Shown here in pieces: positions 53,166 through 61,928 of a stretch of 64,000 nt of DNA. Under the pieces are notes generated by a model. It made no database searches. It saw only the letters and a program-made list of their open reading frames with translations, and was not told where the DNA came from. The translations under genes and the position numbers were made by a program. Origin of the DNA: Flavimaricola sp. (GTDB lineage: Bacteria > Pseudomonadota > Alphaproteobacteria > Rhodobacterales > Rhodobacteraceae); contig JAHDDU010000001.1 of NCBI GenBank assembly GCA_020629175.1, positions 76,384-140,383 on the forward strand. Direction: 5' to 3'. How positions within the stretch are numbered: the first letter of the stretch is position 1; each line of letters begins with the position of its first letter.

Positions 53166-54278
53166 ATGGCAAAAACGATCGTAAATTCTTGGAATGAGTG
53201 GGACCCGCTCAAGCATGTCATCGTAGGGCGGGCGGACGATTGCCATATCCCCCCCGAAGAGCCCGCACTTGATGCCAAAGTGCCCGAGGACAGCGATATG
53301 CGCGGCCAATGGGGCCGCCGTCCGCAAGAGACGATTGATCGCGCCAACGAGCTTTTGGATAACTTTGCCGCCCTGCTGGAAAAGCGCGGGGTCACTGTGG
53401 ACAGACCAACATCCATTGATCATTCAATGCCCGCCACGACGCCAGATTTCCACACGGAAAGCCAGTTCGGTTGCATGCCGCCTCGGGATGTACTGTTGAC
53501 CGTCGGTTCGGAAATGCTTGAGGCGACGATGTCCTATCGCTGCCGGTGGTTTGAGTACCTCAACTACCGGCCGCTGATGCAGCGTTACTTTAACGAGGAC
53601 CCCAATTTCCGCCATGAGAGCGCACCCAAGCCGCGGCTCACCGATGCGGATTATCACCCCGATTACCTCAGTGACAAAATTGGCGTCGAAAAGCGTCTGC
53701 AATGGGCCGAGGAGAAGTTCTTTGTAACGACCGAGGAGGAGCCGCTGTTTGATGCTGCAGACGTCCTGCGGTTTGGCCGCGATCTGGTTGTGCAACATGG
53801 GTTTACGACAAACCTCAAGGGGATCGAATGGCTGCGCCGCCACTTCCCGGATCACCGCGTGCATACTGTCAATTTCCCCGGCGATCCCTATCCGATCCAT
53901 ATCGATGCGACCTTCACTCCGCTGCGCCCCGGTTTGATCCTGAACAACCCGCAGCGCCGTCTGCCAGAGGATCAGCGTAAGATGTTCAACGATAACGATT
54001 GGGAGATCGTGGACGCCGCACAACCGGCGCACAATGCGCCGCCACCGCTGTGCTATTCGTCAACGTGGCTGAGTATGAACGTGCTTGTCCTTGATCCCAA
54101 GACAGTCTGCGTAGAGAAATCAGAAGTCTATCAGGCCGAACAAATGGACAAGTTGGGCATGGAGGTCGTCGAAGTGGATCTGCGCGACGCCTACGCCTTT
54201 GGTGGCGGCCTGCATTGCTGTACTGCTGATGTCTACCGCGAAGGTGGGTGCGAGGATTACTTCCCGAGCCTGTCCTGA
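53166..54278 (+). CDS. Glycine amidinotransferase-like protein
   Basis: A 370-residue enzyme of the amidinotransferase branch of the guanidino-modifying superfamily. It opens NSWNEWDPLKHVIVGRADD, has a HIDATFTPLRPGLIL segment with the catalytic His near residue 263, and ends with the active-site Cys loop GGGLHCCTADVYREGG near 345-360. Relatives move the amidino group from arginine to glycine or another amine (AGAT, StrB, CyrA). The acceptor here is unknown. GGGAGGA precedes the ATG at 53166, ruling out the longer in-frame extension. Confidence 0.88.
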   Translation: MAKTIVNSWNEWDPLKHVIVGRADDCHIPPEEPALDAKVPEDSDMRGQWGRRPQETIDRANELLDNFAALLEKRGVTVDRPTSIDHSMPATTPDFHTESQFGCMPPRDVLLTVGSEMLEATMSYRCRWFEYLNYRPLMQRYFNEDPNFRHESAPKPRLTDADYHPDYLSDKIGVEKRLQWAEEKFFVTTEEEPLFDAADVLRFGRDLVVQHGFTTNLKGIEWLRRHFPDHRVHTVNFPGDPYPIHIDATFTPLRPGLILNNPQRRLPEDQRKMFNDNDWEIVDAAQPAHNAPPPLCYSSTWLSMNVLVLDPKTVCVEKSEVYQAEQMDKLGMEVVEVDLRDAYAFGGGLHCCTADVYREGGCEDYFPSLS

Positions 54279-54286
54279 AGTGGCAG

Positions 54287-54310
54287 GCCGGGCCGTATGG
54301 GCCCGGCTTT
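54287..54310. terminator. Rho-independent terminator between convergent genes
   Basis: GCCGGGCC and GGCCCGGC arms with a 5-base loop, followed by TTTAAA, 8 bp after the amidinotransferase stop. The reverse strand has a shorter T-run, so it could serve the convergent RTX-like gene too. Confidence 0.75.
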
Positions 54311-54318
54311 AAACATCA

Positions 54319-55098
54319 TCACGTAGTGATATTGGGCACTAGCTCTAACGTTAGGGTGTTGGGATCAGTCACACCTGTCAGAACCACCAAGACTTCGTCC
54401 CGGAACAGCACTTCAGTATCGCCGCCCGTTTGGCGGGTTGTCAGCGTTTCATCGCTGCGTGCTTCTGTGACGGCTATTCGGATCGTCTCACCGGCCTCAG
54501 CGTCAGTGATCCTCGCGGGTTCGCCTGCGACATCAATCTCGGTCAGCTCAAAAAGGTCCGTGCCGGCGCCGCCAGAGATGACATCGAGCGTATCCGCCTG
54601 GAGGACGTCGTCCCCAAAGCCGCCAAACAGGGTGTCGGCTGTCGCGTCTACTGCGCCGGTGTCGACTGTGTTGAGCGTATCTGCCCCGAGGTCGCCAAAC
54701 AGAGTGTTAGCGCCGGCTGCATCTGTGATCAGATCATCGCCGCTGCCACCGCGGATCAGGTCGTCTCCCCCGGTTTCGATGTTGCCACCAAAAACCGCAC
54801 CATCCCCGTGAATGTCGTCACCATCGCCCAGAAAAATGCGATCATCACCCAGGCCGCCGTCAATGGCGTCATTGCCCGCGTCGCCGAACAACACGTCATT
54901 TCCGCCGTTTCCAAGCACGACGTCGTTGCCGCCGCCCGCTTCGACGATATCGATGATATCCGTGCCGTTGAAGAAGTCGTCCTGATCCCCAAGCGCGGTC
55001 TCCCGTGTTTCAGGGCCGTCATCATCGCTTTTGAAAGCATCGATGAGCAGATCAGCAATAAGGACCGTCAAAATGACGGTTGGTACTAGTGTAAACAT
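54319..55098 (-). CDS. N-anchored protein with RTX-like calcium-binding repeats
   Basis: A 259-residue protein with an N-terminal hydrophobic helix (residues 3-20), an acidic stretch, then RTX-like nonapeptide repeats (about residues 55-160; GGNDVVLGN, GGNDVLFGD, AGNDAIDGG, LGDDRIFLG), each GGxGxDxUx-like, and a C-terminal module with IRIAVTEARSDETLTT shared with the protein at 50317-50985. RTX proteins are usually secreted by type I systems from a C-terminal signal; here the N-terminal helix and the absence of T1SS genes suggest a surface or periplasmic calcium-binding protein instead. Confidence 0.78.
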   Translation of the reverse strand: MFTLVPTVILTVLIADLLIDAFKSDDDGPETRETALGDQDDFFNGTDIIDIVEAGGGNDVVLGNGGNDVLFGDAGNDAIDGGLGDDRIFLGDGDDIHGDGAVFGGNIETGGDDLIRGGSGDDLITDAAGANTLFGDLGADTLNTVDTGAVDATADTLFGGFGDDVLQADTLDVISGGAGTDLFELTEIDVAGEPARITDAEAGETIRIAVTEARSDETLTTRQTGGDTEVLFRDEVLVVLTGVTDPNTLTLELVPNITT

Positions 55099-55119
55099 AA
55101 GACACCCCCACAGTGTGCA

Positions 55120-55134
55120 TTAACGTTTCATTAA
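55120..55134. promoter_or_regulatory. CtrA-type binding box TTAA-N7-TTAA
   Basis: TTAACGTTTCATTAA fits the CtrA consensus exactly (TTAA, seven bases, TTAA; both halves continue as TTAAC). It lies 22 bp upstream of the start of the RTX-like gene, so CtrA binding here could activate or repress it. CtrA control is known for motility and gene-transfer-agent genes in roseobacters; the link to this gene is inference. Confidence 0.55.
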
Positions 55135-55197
55135 CACCTTGGGGAAAGTCAATGTTCAGACACATTTGAAGGCGGATCGCCGCTTGCTGGGAAACAA

Positions 55198-55497
55198 TCA
55201 GCCGTCAGGGTGGCTTTTGTTGAAGGCGGCGCGCGCTTCGGGGGATGCGTCTGTCTGATGTTTGGCCTTCCAGTCTTCGAACGGCATCCCATAATACATC
55301 TCGCGCGCTTCGGCTTTGTCCATTGCTATGCCGCGCTCTTCTGCGGCTTCTTGCATCCAGCGGGACAAACAGTTCCGGCAAAACCCGGCAAGGTTCATCA
55401 TGTCGATGTTTTGCACATCTGGCCGGTCTTGCATCAGATGCTTTTGCAACCGGCGAAAGGCGGCGGCTTCGATCTCGGTACGGGTTGAACTGTCCAT
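55198..55497 (-). CDS. DUF1244 domain-containing protein
   Basis: A 99-residue soluble protein. It matches DUF1244 by FRRLQKHLMQDRPDVQNIDM (about residues 14-33), the cysteines in AGFCRNCLSRWMQEAAEE near 37-54, and AREMYYGMPFEDWKAKHQ near 64-81. Two nearby cysteines may hold a metal or a disulfide. Function unknown. It starts 10 bp after the N-formylglutamate amidohydrolase gene on the same strand, so they are one transcript. Confidence 0.88.
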   Translation of the reverse strand: MDSSTRTEIEAAAFRRLQKHLMQDRPDVQNIDMMNLAGFCRNCLSRWMQEAAEERGIAMDKAEAREMYYGMPFEDWKAKHQTDASPEARAAFNKSHPDG

Positions 55498-55507
55498 GTG
55501 GTGTCTC

Positions 55508-56251
55508 CTACAGACCCGAACGGGCCAAAGTGTCCTCTAAAATGGGGGCGAGCCGCGCGGCCCATTTGACCTGGTCTGCGTCTGCCTCAATCAAGTCATT
55601 GCGTACTTCGATAAGGGCATTCGGACGTCCTTGCGCAAGGGCGTGGGTGTCGATGGCATCCCCCGGCAGGTGGCCGTTATAGGGCTCATTGTCGCCAATC
55701 GTGAGATCAGGCTCTTCGCGCAGACGGGCAATCAGTTGGGATGCGAGCCGGGTATCGCGGTGCGAATGCAGAACGCCAACGTCCCAAGGGCGTGGCGGTC
55801 GGCCGCGCAGTTGCGGTGTAAAGGAGTGTATGGCGAGAATGACGGTGTCGGGCCGACGGGCGGCGAGGGCCTCAAGCGCTGAATGATAGGGGCGATGAAG
55901 ACGCTCGAGGCGGGTTTTGATGTCAGCGTCCGTGGCATAGCGGTTGGCTGGAATGATGGTGCCGTCATAGAGGCGCATCATCAACGTAGGATCATCTTCG
56001 CCCCGGTTTGGGTCAATCACCAACCGTGAGAAATGAGACCCGATAACAGGGCTTTTCAACGCATCGGCCAATGACCTGGCCAATCCCCAGGCCCCGACGT
56101 CATAGGCGATGTGGCGCGCCATATCCGCGGCGGGAAGCCCCAGCCCGCCGTTGTTGATCCAATCGGGCACGTGGTTTGATGCGTGATCACAGGTCACGAG
56201 CCAGCGCCCGGGCCGATCCTCACCGATGATATTATATGCAGTGTCTGTCAT
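55508..56251 (-). CDS. N-formylglutamate amidohydrolase family protein
   Basis: A 247-residue metal-dependent hydrolase related to HutG. Distinctive segments are WLVTCDHASNHVPDW (about residues 17-31), SHFSRLVIDPNRGEDDPTLM near 72-91, and HSFTPQLRGRPPRPWDVGVL near 140-159. The family cleaves N-formyl or related acyl groups from glutamate, but many bacterial copies are outside histidine degradation, as here. It diverges from pyk and is followed by DUF1244. Confidence 0.88.
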   Translation of the reverse strand: MTDTAYNIIGEDRPGRWLVTCDHASNHVPDWINNGGLGLPAADMARHIAYDVGAWGLARSLADALKSPVIGSHFSRLVIDPNRGEDDPTLMMRLYDGTIIPANRYATDADIKTRLERLHRPYHSALEALAARRPDTVILAIHSFTPQLRGRPPRPWDVGVLHSHRDTRLASQLIARLREEPDLTIGDNEPYNGHLPGDAIDTHALAQGRPNALIEVRNDLIEADADQVKWAARLAPILEDTLARSGL

Positions 56252-56376
56252 TCCGTCCGTTTAATCACTTTGGTAGGCAGAGGGTAGTTGCTGGCGCACA
56301 GGTTTTGCGCAATAAGAGCGGCGACCAGAACGTTAGCGGTAACACTTGCCGCCCAAGGGGACAAAGGGACCAAGAT

Positions 56377-57825
56377 ATGAGACGCCATCGCAATGTGAAA
56401 ATCGTGGCAACCCTTGGCCCCGCGTCGAGCACTTACGACCAGATTCGCGCCTTGTTTGAAGCTGGCGCAGATGTGTTCCGTTTGAACATGTCACACGGCA
56501 GCCATCCCGAAATCGCGGAGCGTCACGCCATCATCCGCAAGATCGAGGCCGACCTAGGCACGCCGGTTTGCATTCTTGCCGACCTTCAGGGGCCAAAGCT
56601 TCGGGTCGGTGTCTTTGCGAATGATGATGGCGAAGATCTGGCTGTTGGCGCGTCCTTCCGTTTGGATTTGAAGGATGCGCCAGGGGATGCGTCACGCGTT
56701 CAACTGCCACACAAAGAGATTTTCGATGCTCTGGAACCCGGCGCGCATTTGCTTGTCAACGATGGCAAGATCAAGCTGCGGGTCATTGAATGTGGTGCGG
56801 ATTTTGCCGATTGCGAAGTGATCGTGGGAGGTGTGATCAGCAACCGCAAAGGTGTGAATGTGCCTGACGTTGTGCTGCCGCTTGCTGCCCTTTCCGACAA
56901 AGATCGCAAAGACCTCGAGTTTGTGTGCGATTTGGGTGTTGATTGGTTGGCGCTCTCCTTTGTGCAGCGGCCTGCCGACGTGCACGAAGCACGCGAGCTT
57001 GCCAAAGGGCGGGCTGCGATTTTGTCTAAGATTGAGAAGCCTGCGGCGGTAAAGGCCTTTGACGATATTCTGGCCGTTTCTGATGGGATCATGGTTGCGC
57101 GCGGTGATCTTGGCGTCGAACTCCCTGTTCAGAACGTACCGCCCATCCAAAAACGCCTTGTCCGGGCCTGTCGTGAAGCAGCCAAGCCGGTCATCGTGGC
57201 GACACAGATGCTTGAGAGCATGATCGAAAGCCCGATGCCAACGCGGGCAGAAGTCTCGGATGTTGCCACTGCGATTTATGAAGGGACGGACGCGATTATG
57301 CTCTCGGCTGAGTCTGCTGCAGGCTCCTTCCCGATTGAAGCGGTGCGCACGATGGACAACGTGGCGGCCGAAGTTGAAGCTGACCCGACATACACGCAGA
57401 TCATCGAGGCCTCCCGCAAGGCCAAGCGCGCAACGGTGGCGGATGGTATCGTCGCGGCAAGCCGTGAAATTGCGGAAACCACCGATGTTGCGGCTATTTG
57501 TTGTTTCTCCCAGTCCGGGACAACGGCGCTGCTCGTCTCTCGCGAGCGGCCGCGTGTGCCGATCATTGCGTTGACCAGCGTTGAGGCAACGGCGCGCCGT
57601 TTGAGCCTGTCATGGGGCTGCAACTGCGTTGTTGTGGGGGCAGTCGATCGCTTTAAGTCGGCGGTTTTGGCCGCAGTGAATGCGGCAAAATCCGAAGGAT
57701 TGGCCACTCAGGATGACATGGTTGTTGTGACAGCAGGTGTGCCATTTAACACACCAGGCACAACAAACATCCTTCGCGTTGCGCCCTGCGATGAACGTAA
57801 GATTGTCCCAGCCGATCCTGAGTAA
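56377..57825 (+). CDS. pyk: Pyruvate kinase
   Basis: A 482-residue glycolytic enzyme converting phosphoenolpyruvate and ADP to pyruvate and ATP. It has KIVATLGPASSTYDQIRALF at the start, LADLQGPKLRVG (about residues 67-78), the catalytic lysine in ILSKIEKPAAV near 209-219, VARGDLGVELP and MLSAESAAGSFP near 308-319. The ATG at 56377 gives the normal N-terminus; the longer open frame upstream is not supported. A small membrane protein gene follows 36 bp later. Confidence 0.95.
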   Translation: MRRHRNVKIVATLGPASSTYDQIRALFEAGADVFRLNMSHGSHPEIAERHAIIRKIEADLGTPVCILADLQGPKLRVGVFANDDGEDLAVGASFRLDLKDAPGDASRVQLPHKEIFDALEPGAHLLVNDGKIKLRVIECGADFADCEVIVGGVISNRKGVNVPDVVLPLAALSDKDRKDLEFVCDLGVDWLALSFVQRPADVHEARELAKGRAAILSKIEKPAAVKAFDDILAVSDGIMVARGDLGVELPVQNVPPIQKRLVRACREAAKPVIVATQMLESMIESPMPTRAEVSDVATAIYEGTDAIMLSAESAAGSFPIEAVRTMDNVAAEVEADPTYTQIIEASRKAKRATVADGIVAASREIAETTDVAAICCFSQSGTTALLVSRERPRVPIIALTSVEATARRLSLSWGCNCVVVGAVDRFKSAVLAAVNAAKSEGLATQDDMVVVTAGVPFNTPGTTNILRVAPCDERKIVPADPE

Positions 57826-57861
57826 TACACTTTCACCGGTGTTATTTGAGGAGGGACGGCC

Positions 57862-58086
57862 ATGGATCCGGACCTGTTATTTGTCATCGGTATCTTGTGT
57901 GCAGGGTTCTCAATTCCAGCTGTGATCGGCGCCTTTTCCGAAGGTCGCGCCCCTCGTGCTGCGGCGATCATGATCATGATTGGGGGTGGTTTGGTCGCTA
58001 TTGCCGCCCTTGAACGACCGGGAAATTACTCGATTGAGGGTATTCCTGATGTGTTCACAAGCGTCGTCGGGCGCTACATCAACTAG
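57862..58086 (+). CDS. Small membrane protein of unknown function
   Basis: A 74-residue protein with two hydrophobic helices (about residues 5-24 and 32-50) and a short polar C-terminus. GAFSEGRAPRAAAIMIMIGG joins the helices. A GAGGAGGGAC site precedes the ATG, so translation is well supported. The gene lies directly after pyk on the same strand. I recognise it only as a conserved roseobacter-type hypothetical; no function is known. Confidence 0.75.
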   Translation: MDPDLLFVIGILCAGFSIPAVIGAFSEGRAPRAAAIMIMIGGGLVAIAALERPGNYSIEGIPDVFTSVVGRYIN

Positions 58087-58242
58087 GCTGTTCCAAAAGG
58101 CCCGGTAGATCGGATTGCGCTCATTGGCATGAATTGAACTGCACATGTGCATAGTGCACATATCGGCACATTGACGCTACGTGAGCCAAGAAAGCACCTT
58201 TCCAAGTCGTCCTATCTTCAGAGCAACTTTGGAGAAGATGCG

Positions 58243-59949
58243 ATGACACGATTTTGGACAACGACCGCTTTGGTATGCGTTTTGGCAGGGTCGGCTGGCG
58301 CCGATGTGATCAATGCCAGTAGCCAGATTGACGCGGCAACGGTATTTCCACAAGGGGCAGCGATTTCGCGCATCGCTCCATTTGAGGCGGCCGCGGGGAC
58401 CCACAGTATCGAAGTGCGTGACCTGCCGCAGAATTTGCAAGCGAGCAGTCTTCGGGTCACAGGGGCGGGAGATGCGCCGTTCCGTATTCTTTCTGTCAAT
58501 CACCGAATTGACCGGTTGCCCCCGGCAGACCCAATGAACAGTCCAGGTTTCGTTGAGTTACAAGTGCGCATCGACGCAAAGCAAACAGACATCGAGACGC
58601 TGCAGTCCGAGCGTCGTGTGTTCGGCGTGGAGGTTGACGTCGCCAACGGCCGGCTACGCATGGTTGAGGCGTTGATGACGCGTGAGCCGCAGCGGATGGT
58701 GGATGATGTGGAACAAGGGGCAGATCCACTGGGCTGGGCGCAAACGATCACTGTTCTGGCCGAGCAGATGGATGTCGCCTTGCGTGCAAAGCTGGCCGCG
58801 GAAACAGAGATCGCCGTGATCGACGAGGCGATACTGGAGTTGCGCACAGATATTGCGCGGCTGCAGCAGGAACAGGCGGCGATCCAGCTGCCGCCGGTAT
58901 TGCAGTCCGTCGCGACGATCGAGATTGCGGCGCAGAGCGATGTCTCTGGCACATTAGAACTCTCGTATCGCGATCGCAACGCAGGGTGGGCGCCGGTCTA
59001 TGACCTGCGGCTTGAGCAGGGAGAGGTGGCAACACTGGACATCGAACGGCATGCGCGGATTTGGCAAAATACCGGTGAGAATTGGGATGACGTTGCCGTC
59101 ACTCTATCAACTGCACGAACCACCGGCAGGATGGAGATGCCGGAGTTTGACGAGTATATCGTGACCCTCGGACATCCGATCCTGCTCCAGAGCGAGGCGG
59201 AAGAATGGGAAGACCAAGAGGCCTTGCGGTATCAACCTACTCTGGACGGCAACCTGAGTGACGTTTTTGTGGCACCCGGAGTGGCTGATGTCGTTGCAAC
59301 GCGAGAGGAGGCGCAGGTCGTTATGGCTGGACGGACAGTGACCTATGCTTTGGATGCCCGGGCAGACATTGATGGAGATGGTACTGTGCGGCAGCTGCTG
59401 ATTGACGCGGAGCAGATTGAGGCTGACACCGTGGCCCGCGCGACACCACGTCTTGACCCCAACGCCTACCTTTATGCGCTAGCGACCAACAGCTTTGGCG
59501 GGCCGATCCTGCCCGGGCGGGCCTCAACATATCTGGACGGCGCGTTTGTAGGTGAAGGGATGCTGCCGTTTACTGCTGTGGGGGCCGAGCTTGATCTGCC
59601 CTTTGGTCAGCTGGACGGCGTCCTCGTCTCGGCTGAGATCATGGATCGAGAGCAAGGAGACTACGGGCTTCTGTCGACAACGAACACACAGCTGGAAGCC
59701 TATCGCCTGACCGCGGAAAGTGTGTTGGACTACGGCGTCATGCTAACACTCTTTGATCGCGCGCCGGTGTCGGAAAGTGATGATCTTCAGATTGACGTCA
59801 GTGCAAACCTGCGTCCGACGGAGGAGGATGTGAATGGCCGCCGTGGTGTGACCGCTTGGACATTCGAGCTGCCCGCCGGAGAGTCGCAAGAGATTGAATT
59901 TGGGTATGAGATGTGGTGGCCCGGCGACGAAACCCTGATTACACAGTAG
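58243..59949 (+). CDS. DUF4139 (MuiA-like) secreted protein
   Basis: A 568-residue protein with a signal peptide (about residues 1-20, ending AGSAGA), an N-terminal DUF4140-like strand region (about 25-90), a coiled-coil stretch (about 105-215) and a C-terminal DUF4139 beta-rich domain starting near VSGTLELSYRDRNAGWAPVYD. Such mucoidy-inhibitor A-like proteins are envelope-associated and poorly understood. GGAG upstream supports the ATG at 58243 over the longer frame. A strong hairpin follows its stop. Confidence 0.85.
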   Translation: MTRFWTTTALVCVLAGSAGADVINASSQIDAATVFPQGAAISRIAPFEAAAGTHSIEVRDLPQNLQASSLRVTGAGDAPFRILSVNHRIDRLPPADPMNSPGFVELQVRIDAKQTDIETLQSERRVFGVEVDVANGRLRMVEALMTREPQRMVDDVEQGADPLGWAQTITVLAEQMDVALRAKLAAETEIAVIDEAILELRTDIARLQQEQAAIQLPPVLQSVATIEIAAQSDVSGTLELSYRDRNAGWAPVYDLRLEQGEVATLDIERHARIWQNTGENWDDVAVTLSTARTTGRMEMPEFDEYIVTLGHPILLQSEAEEWEDQEALRYQPTLDGNLSDVFVAPGVADVVATREEAQVVMAGRTVTYALDARADIDGDGTVRQLLIDAEQIEADTVARATPRLDPNAYLYALATNSFGGPILPGRASTYLDGAFVGEGMLPFTAVGAELDLPFGQLDGVLVSAEIMDREQGDYGLLSTTNTQLEAYRLTAESVLDYGVMLTLFDRAPVSESDDLQIDVSANLRPTEEDVNGRRGVTAWTFELPAGESQEIEFGYEMWWPGDETLITQ

Positions 59950-59964
59950 GGCTGGCCAATTACG

Positions 59965-59998
59965 AGCCATTGGGTGCCGAATTCGGTGCCCAATGGCT
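59965..59998 (+). terminator. Hairpin after the DUF4139 gene, possible terminator
   Basis: AGCCATTGGG and CCCAATGGCT form perfect 10-bp arms, with a second small palindrome (CCGAATTCGG) inside, 15 bp after the stop. The following TGCGTTTTGCG is only partly T-rich. It could also act as a leader structure for rpmI-rplT. Confidence 0.55.
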
Positions 59999-60102
59999 TG
60001 CGTTTTGCGAAGGACCCCCCTAAGAGACAGCTTCGTTCCCGCGGGACCGGCCGAAGTGGCATGCCGAGTCGCGCGATCACACATCTAAAGACGGAGATGG
60101 AA

Positions 60103-60303
60103 ATGCCGAAGATGAAGACGAAATCGAGCTGCAAAAAGCGGTTCAAAGTCACGGCCTCTGGTCGTGTTGTTGCAGGTCAGGCTGGCAAGCGCCACGGCAT
60201 GATCAAGCGCACAAACAAGTTCCTGCGTAACGCACGCGGCACCACAACCCTGTGCAAGGCTGACGAAGGTATCGTCAAGTCTATGATGCCCTACGCGCGA
60301 TAA
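60103..60303 (+). CDS. rpmI: 50S ribosomal protein L35
   Basis: A 66-residue basic ribosomal protein of the large subunit. It starts [20 protein letters not shown] and contains [19 protein letters not shown], the standard L35 pattern. The ATG at 60103 follows GGAG. rplT follows 12 bp later, so the two are co-transcribed, as in most bacteria. infC, often upstream, is not here. Confidence 0.97.
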   Translation: MPKMKTKSSCKKRFKVTASGRVVAGQAGKRHGMIKRTNKFLRNARGTTTLCKADEGIVKSMMPYAR

Positions 60304-60315
60304 GGAGCCAGAGAT

Positions 60316-60684
60316 ATGCGAGTTAAAGGTGGAACCGTCACGCACCGTCGTCACAAGAAGGTGCTCGATCAGGCCAAAGGCTACTATGACCGTCGCTCTA
60401 CGACCTTCAAGGTTGCCAAGCAGGCCGTCGACAAAGCCAACCAATACGCGACACGCGACCGCAAAAACCGCAAGCGCAACTTCCGCGCCTTGTGGATCCA
60501 GCGGATCAACGCGGGCGTCCGCGCATTCGATGAGACGATGACATACTCCCGCTTCATCAACGGCCTGTCGCTGGCCGGGATCGAGGTGGACCGCAAGGTT
60601 CTGGCCGATCTGGCCGTGAACGAGCCTGAGGCGTTCAACGCCATCGTGAGCAAAGCCAAGGACGCGCTGCCCAAAGCAGCCTAA
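60316..60684 (+). CDS. rplT: 50S ribosomal protein L20
   Basis: A 122-residue large-subunit protein that binds 23S rRNA early in assembly. It begins with [20 protein letters not shown] and contains [20 protein letters not shown] and [20 protein letters not shown], exactly as in L20. It follows rpmI after an AAGGAG-like site. A strong terminator ends the transcript, so pheS, which is often next, is separate here. Confidence 0.97.
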   Translation: MRVKGGTVTHRRHKKVLDQAKGYYDRRSTTFKVAKQAVDKANQYATRDRKNRKRNFRALWIQRINAGVRAFDETMTYSRFINGLSLAGIEVDRKVLADLAVNEPEAFNAIVSKAKDALPKAA

Positions 60685-60706
60685 CCTTCTGGCAAGATGA
60701 ATTTAG

Positions 60707-60737
60707 GGCCGCTCCCGGAAACGGGGGTGGCCTTTTT
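60707..60737 (+). terminator. Rho-independent terminator after rplT
   Basis: GGCC-GC-TCCCG pairs with CGGGG-GT-GGCC around a GAAA tetraloop, then TTTTT. It starts 22 bp after the rplT stop and touches the 3' end of the convergent diguanylate cyclase gene. Confidence 0.85.
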
Positions 60738-61792
60738 CATGCGGCGCGATCAGCAATTACAACCCGATCGCGGCCCTTATTCTTGGCGTCATAAAGGGCA
60801 GCATCAGCGCGTGCGCTGAGTGCCGCAAATGTTGCGTCCTCTATCGCTGAAGTCGCCACGCCGACACTGACCGTAACAGCGATCCGTCCTGCCGACGTTT
60901 CATACGGCGCGGCGCCAATGGTTTCGCAAATACGTTGCGCCAATCGTGCAGCCTCATGTTCGTTTGTGTCAGCTAACAAAAGACTGAATTCCTCGCCCCC
61001 CATCCGGAAAAGTGTGTCCTGCTTGCGCAAGTCCTGACGCAGGGTTTTGGCAATACCTGATAGCACATCATCGCCGGCGGCGTGTCCGTGGGAGTCATTG
61101 ATGGCCTTGAAGTGATCTAAATCGATCGCGACAACAGACATAGGTGTGCCGTGCGCCAGCCATGTGCTCCACAATCGCTTCGCCAAAGGGTCCCATGTCC
61201 GCCGATTCATAGCCTCGGTCAGTGGATCGACCTCTGATTGATGGCGGAGCTCTCTCATTTGTTCAATCAGATGCAGTTGACCGGCCAGACAGCGGGCAAG
61301 GGCGACCGTCTTCATTTGCGTCTCAACAACATCAAAGCGTTGCGCCAGGAAAGCCGCATTCAGTGTGCCAAAACATTGCCCCTGCGACACCAGCGGAGCG
61401 ATGACATCCATCACAAAACCGGAGGTGGCCAAAGCACCCGCTCCAGGGCGGCTTTGATGCTCTTCCGTGTAGACGATCTCTGAGAGCCTATTGCGAAAGA
61501 TGCGGCCGATGATGGTGGAGTTGATGTCAAATAGTCTGCCATCGTTGACGTTGCGCAGCCCTCCAAGATGACGGATGCAGAGCTGATCTGGCCCATGGCG
61601 CAAGGCCACACTGAACCGGTCAGCGGCAACAATAGTGCCGACCCACTTGCCAAAGCCTTGCAACGATTCATCGACTGTCTGTGCCAGCGCCAGATCATTC
61701 ACCAGCCCGATCGGAAGTGTGAGATGCTCCAGCGAATGAAAATAGCCAGACAGGAAACGGTGGCCGGTATCAGATCCTTGCGTGATGTCCAA
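60737..61792 (-). CDS. GAF-GGDEF diguanylate cyclase
   Basis: A 351-residue enzyme predicted to make cyclic di-GMP from two GTP. The N-terminal half (about residues 20-175) is a GAF-like sensor with no membrane segment. The C-terminal GGDEF domain has [20 protein letters not shown], the active site GGEEF near residue 264, and the inhibitory RxxD site (RKQD) five residues before it. It sits on the opposite strand between rplT and pheS, where other genomes usually have no gene, suggesting an insertion. Confidence 0.9.
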   Translation of the reverse strand: MDITQGSDTGHRFLSGYFHSLEHLTLPIGLVNDLALAQTVDESLQGFGKWVGTIVAADRFSVALRHGPDQLCIRHLGGLRNVNDGRLFDINSTIIGRIFRNRLSEIVYTEEHQSRPGAGALATSGFVMDVIAPLVSQGQCFGTLNAAFLAQRFDVVETQMKTVALARCLAGQLHLIEQMRELRHQSEVDPLTEAMNRRTWDPLAKRLWSTWLAHGTPMSVVAIDLDHFKAINDSHGHAAGDDVLSGIAKTLRQDLRKQDTLFRMGGEEFSLLLADTNEHEAARLAQRICETIGAAPYETSAGRIAVTVSVGVATSAIEDATFAALSARADAALYDAKNKGRDRVVIADRAA

Positions 61793-61871
61793 AGTGCGGC
61801 TCCCCTATTTGCCGCGAGGCTGCTTTCCGGCTTATGCCGTGTTGGGGCTTAACAAAGGGCTAAAGTCGGAC

Positions 61872-61914
61872 GCTTGCATTCGGAGGAACGCGGCGTTACC
61901 CGAAGCGTGCAAGC
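61872..61914 (+). promoter_or_regulatory. Leader hairpin upstream of pheS
   Basis: GCTTGCA and TGCAAGC pair over a 29-base interval that also allows an inner TTCGG/CCGAA pairing, ending 14 bp before the pheS ATG. It could influence pheS translation or be an attenuator remnant. No T-run or Phe-rich leader peptide is seen. Confidence 0.3.
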
Positions 61915-61928
61915 AAAAGGGTGCGACG

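Noticed and set aside
54319-55098. RTX-like protein as a secreted toxin
   Set aside because: No type I secretion genes, no activation acyltransferase and no catalytic domain; it has an N-terminal helix instead.
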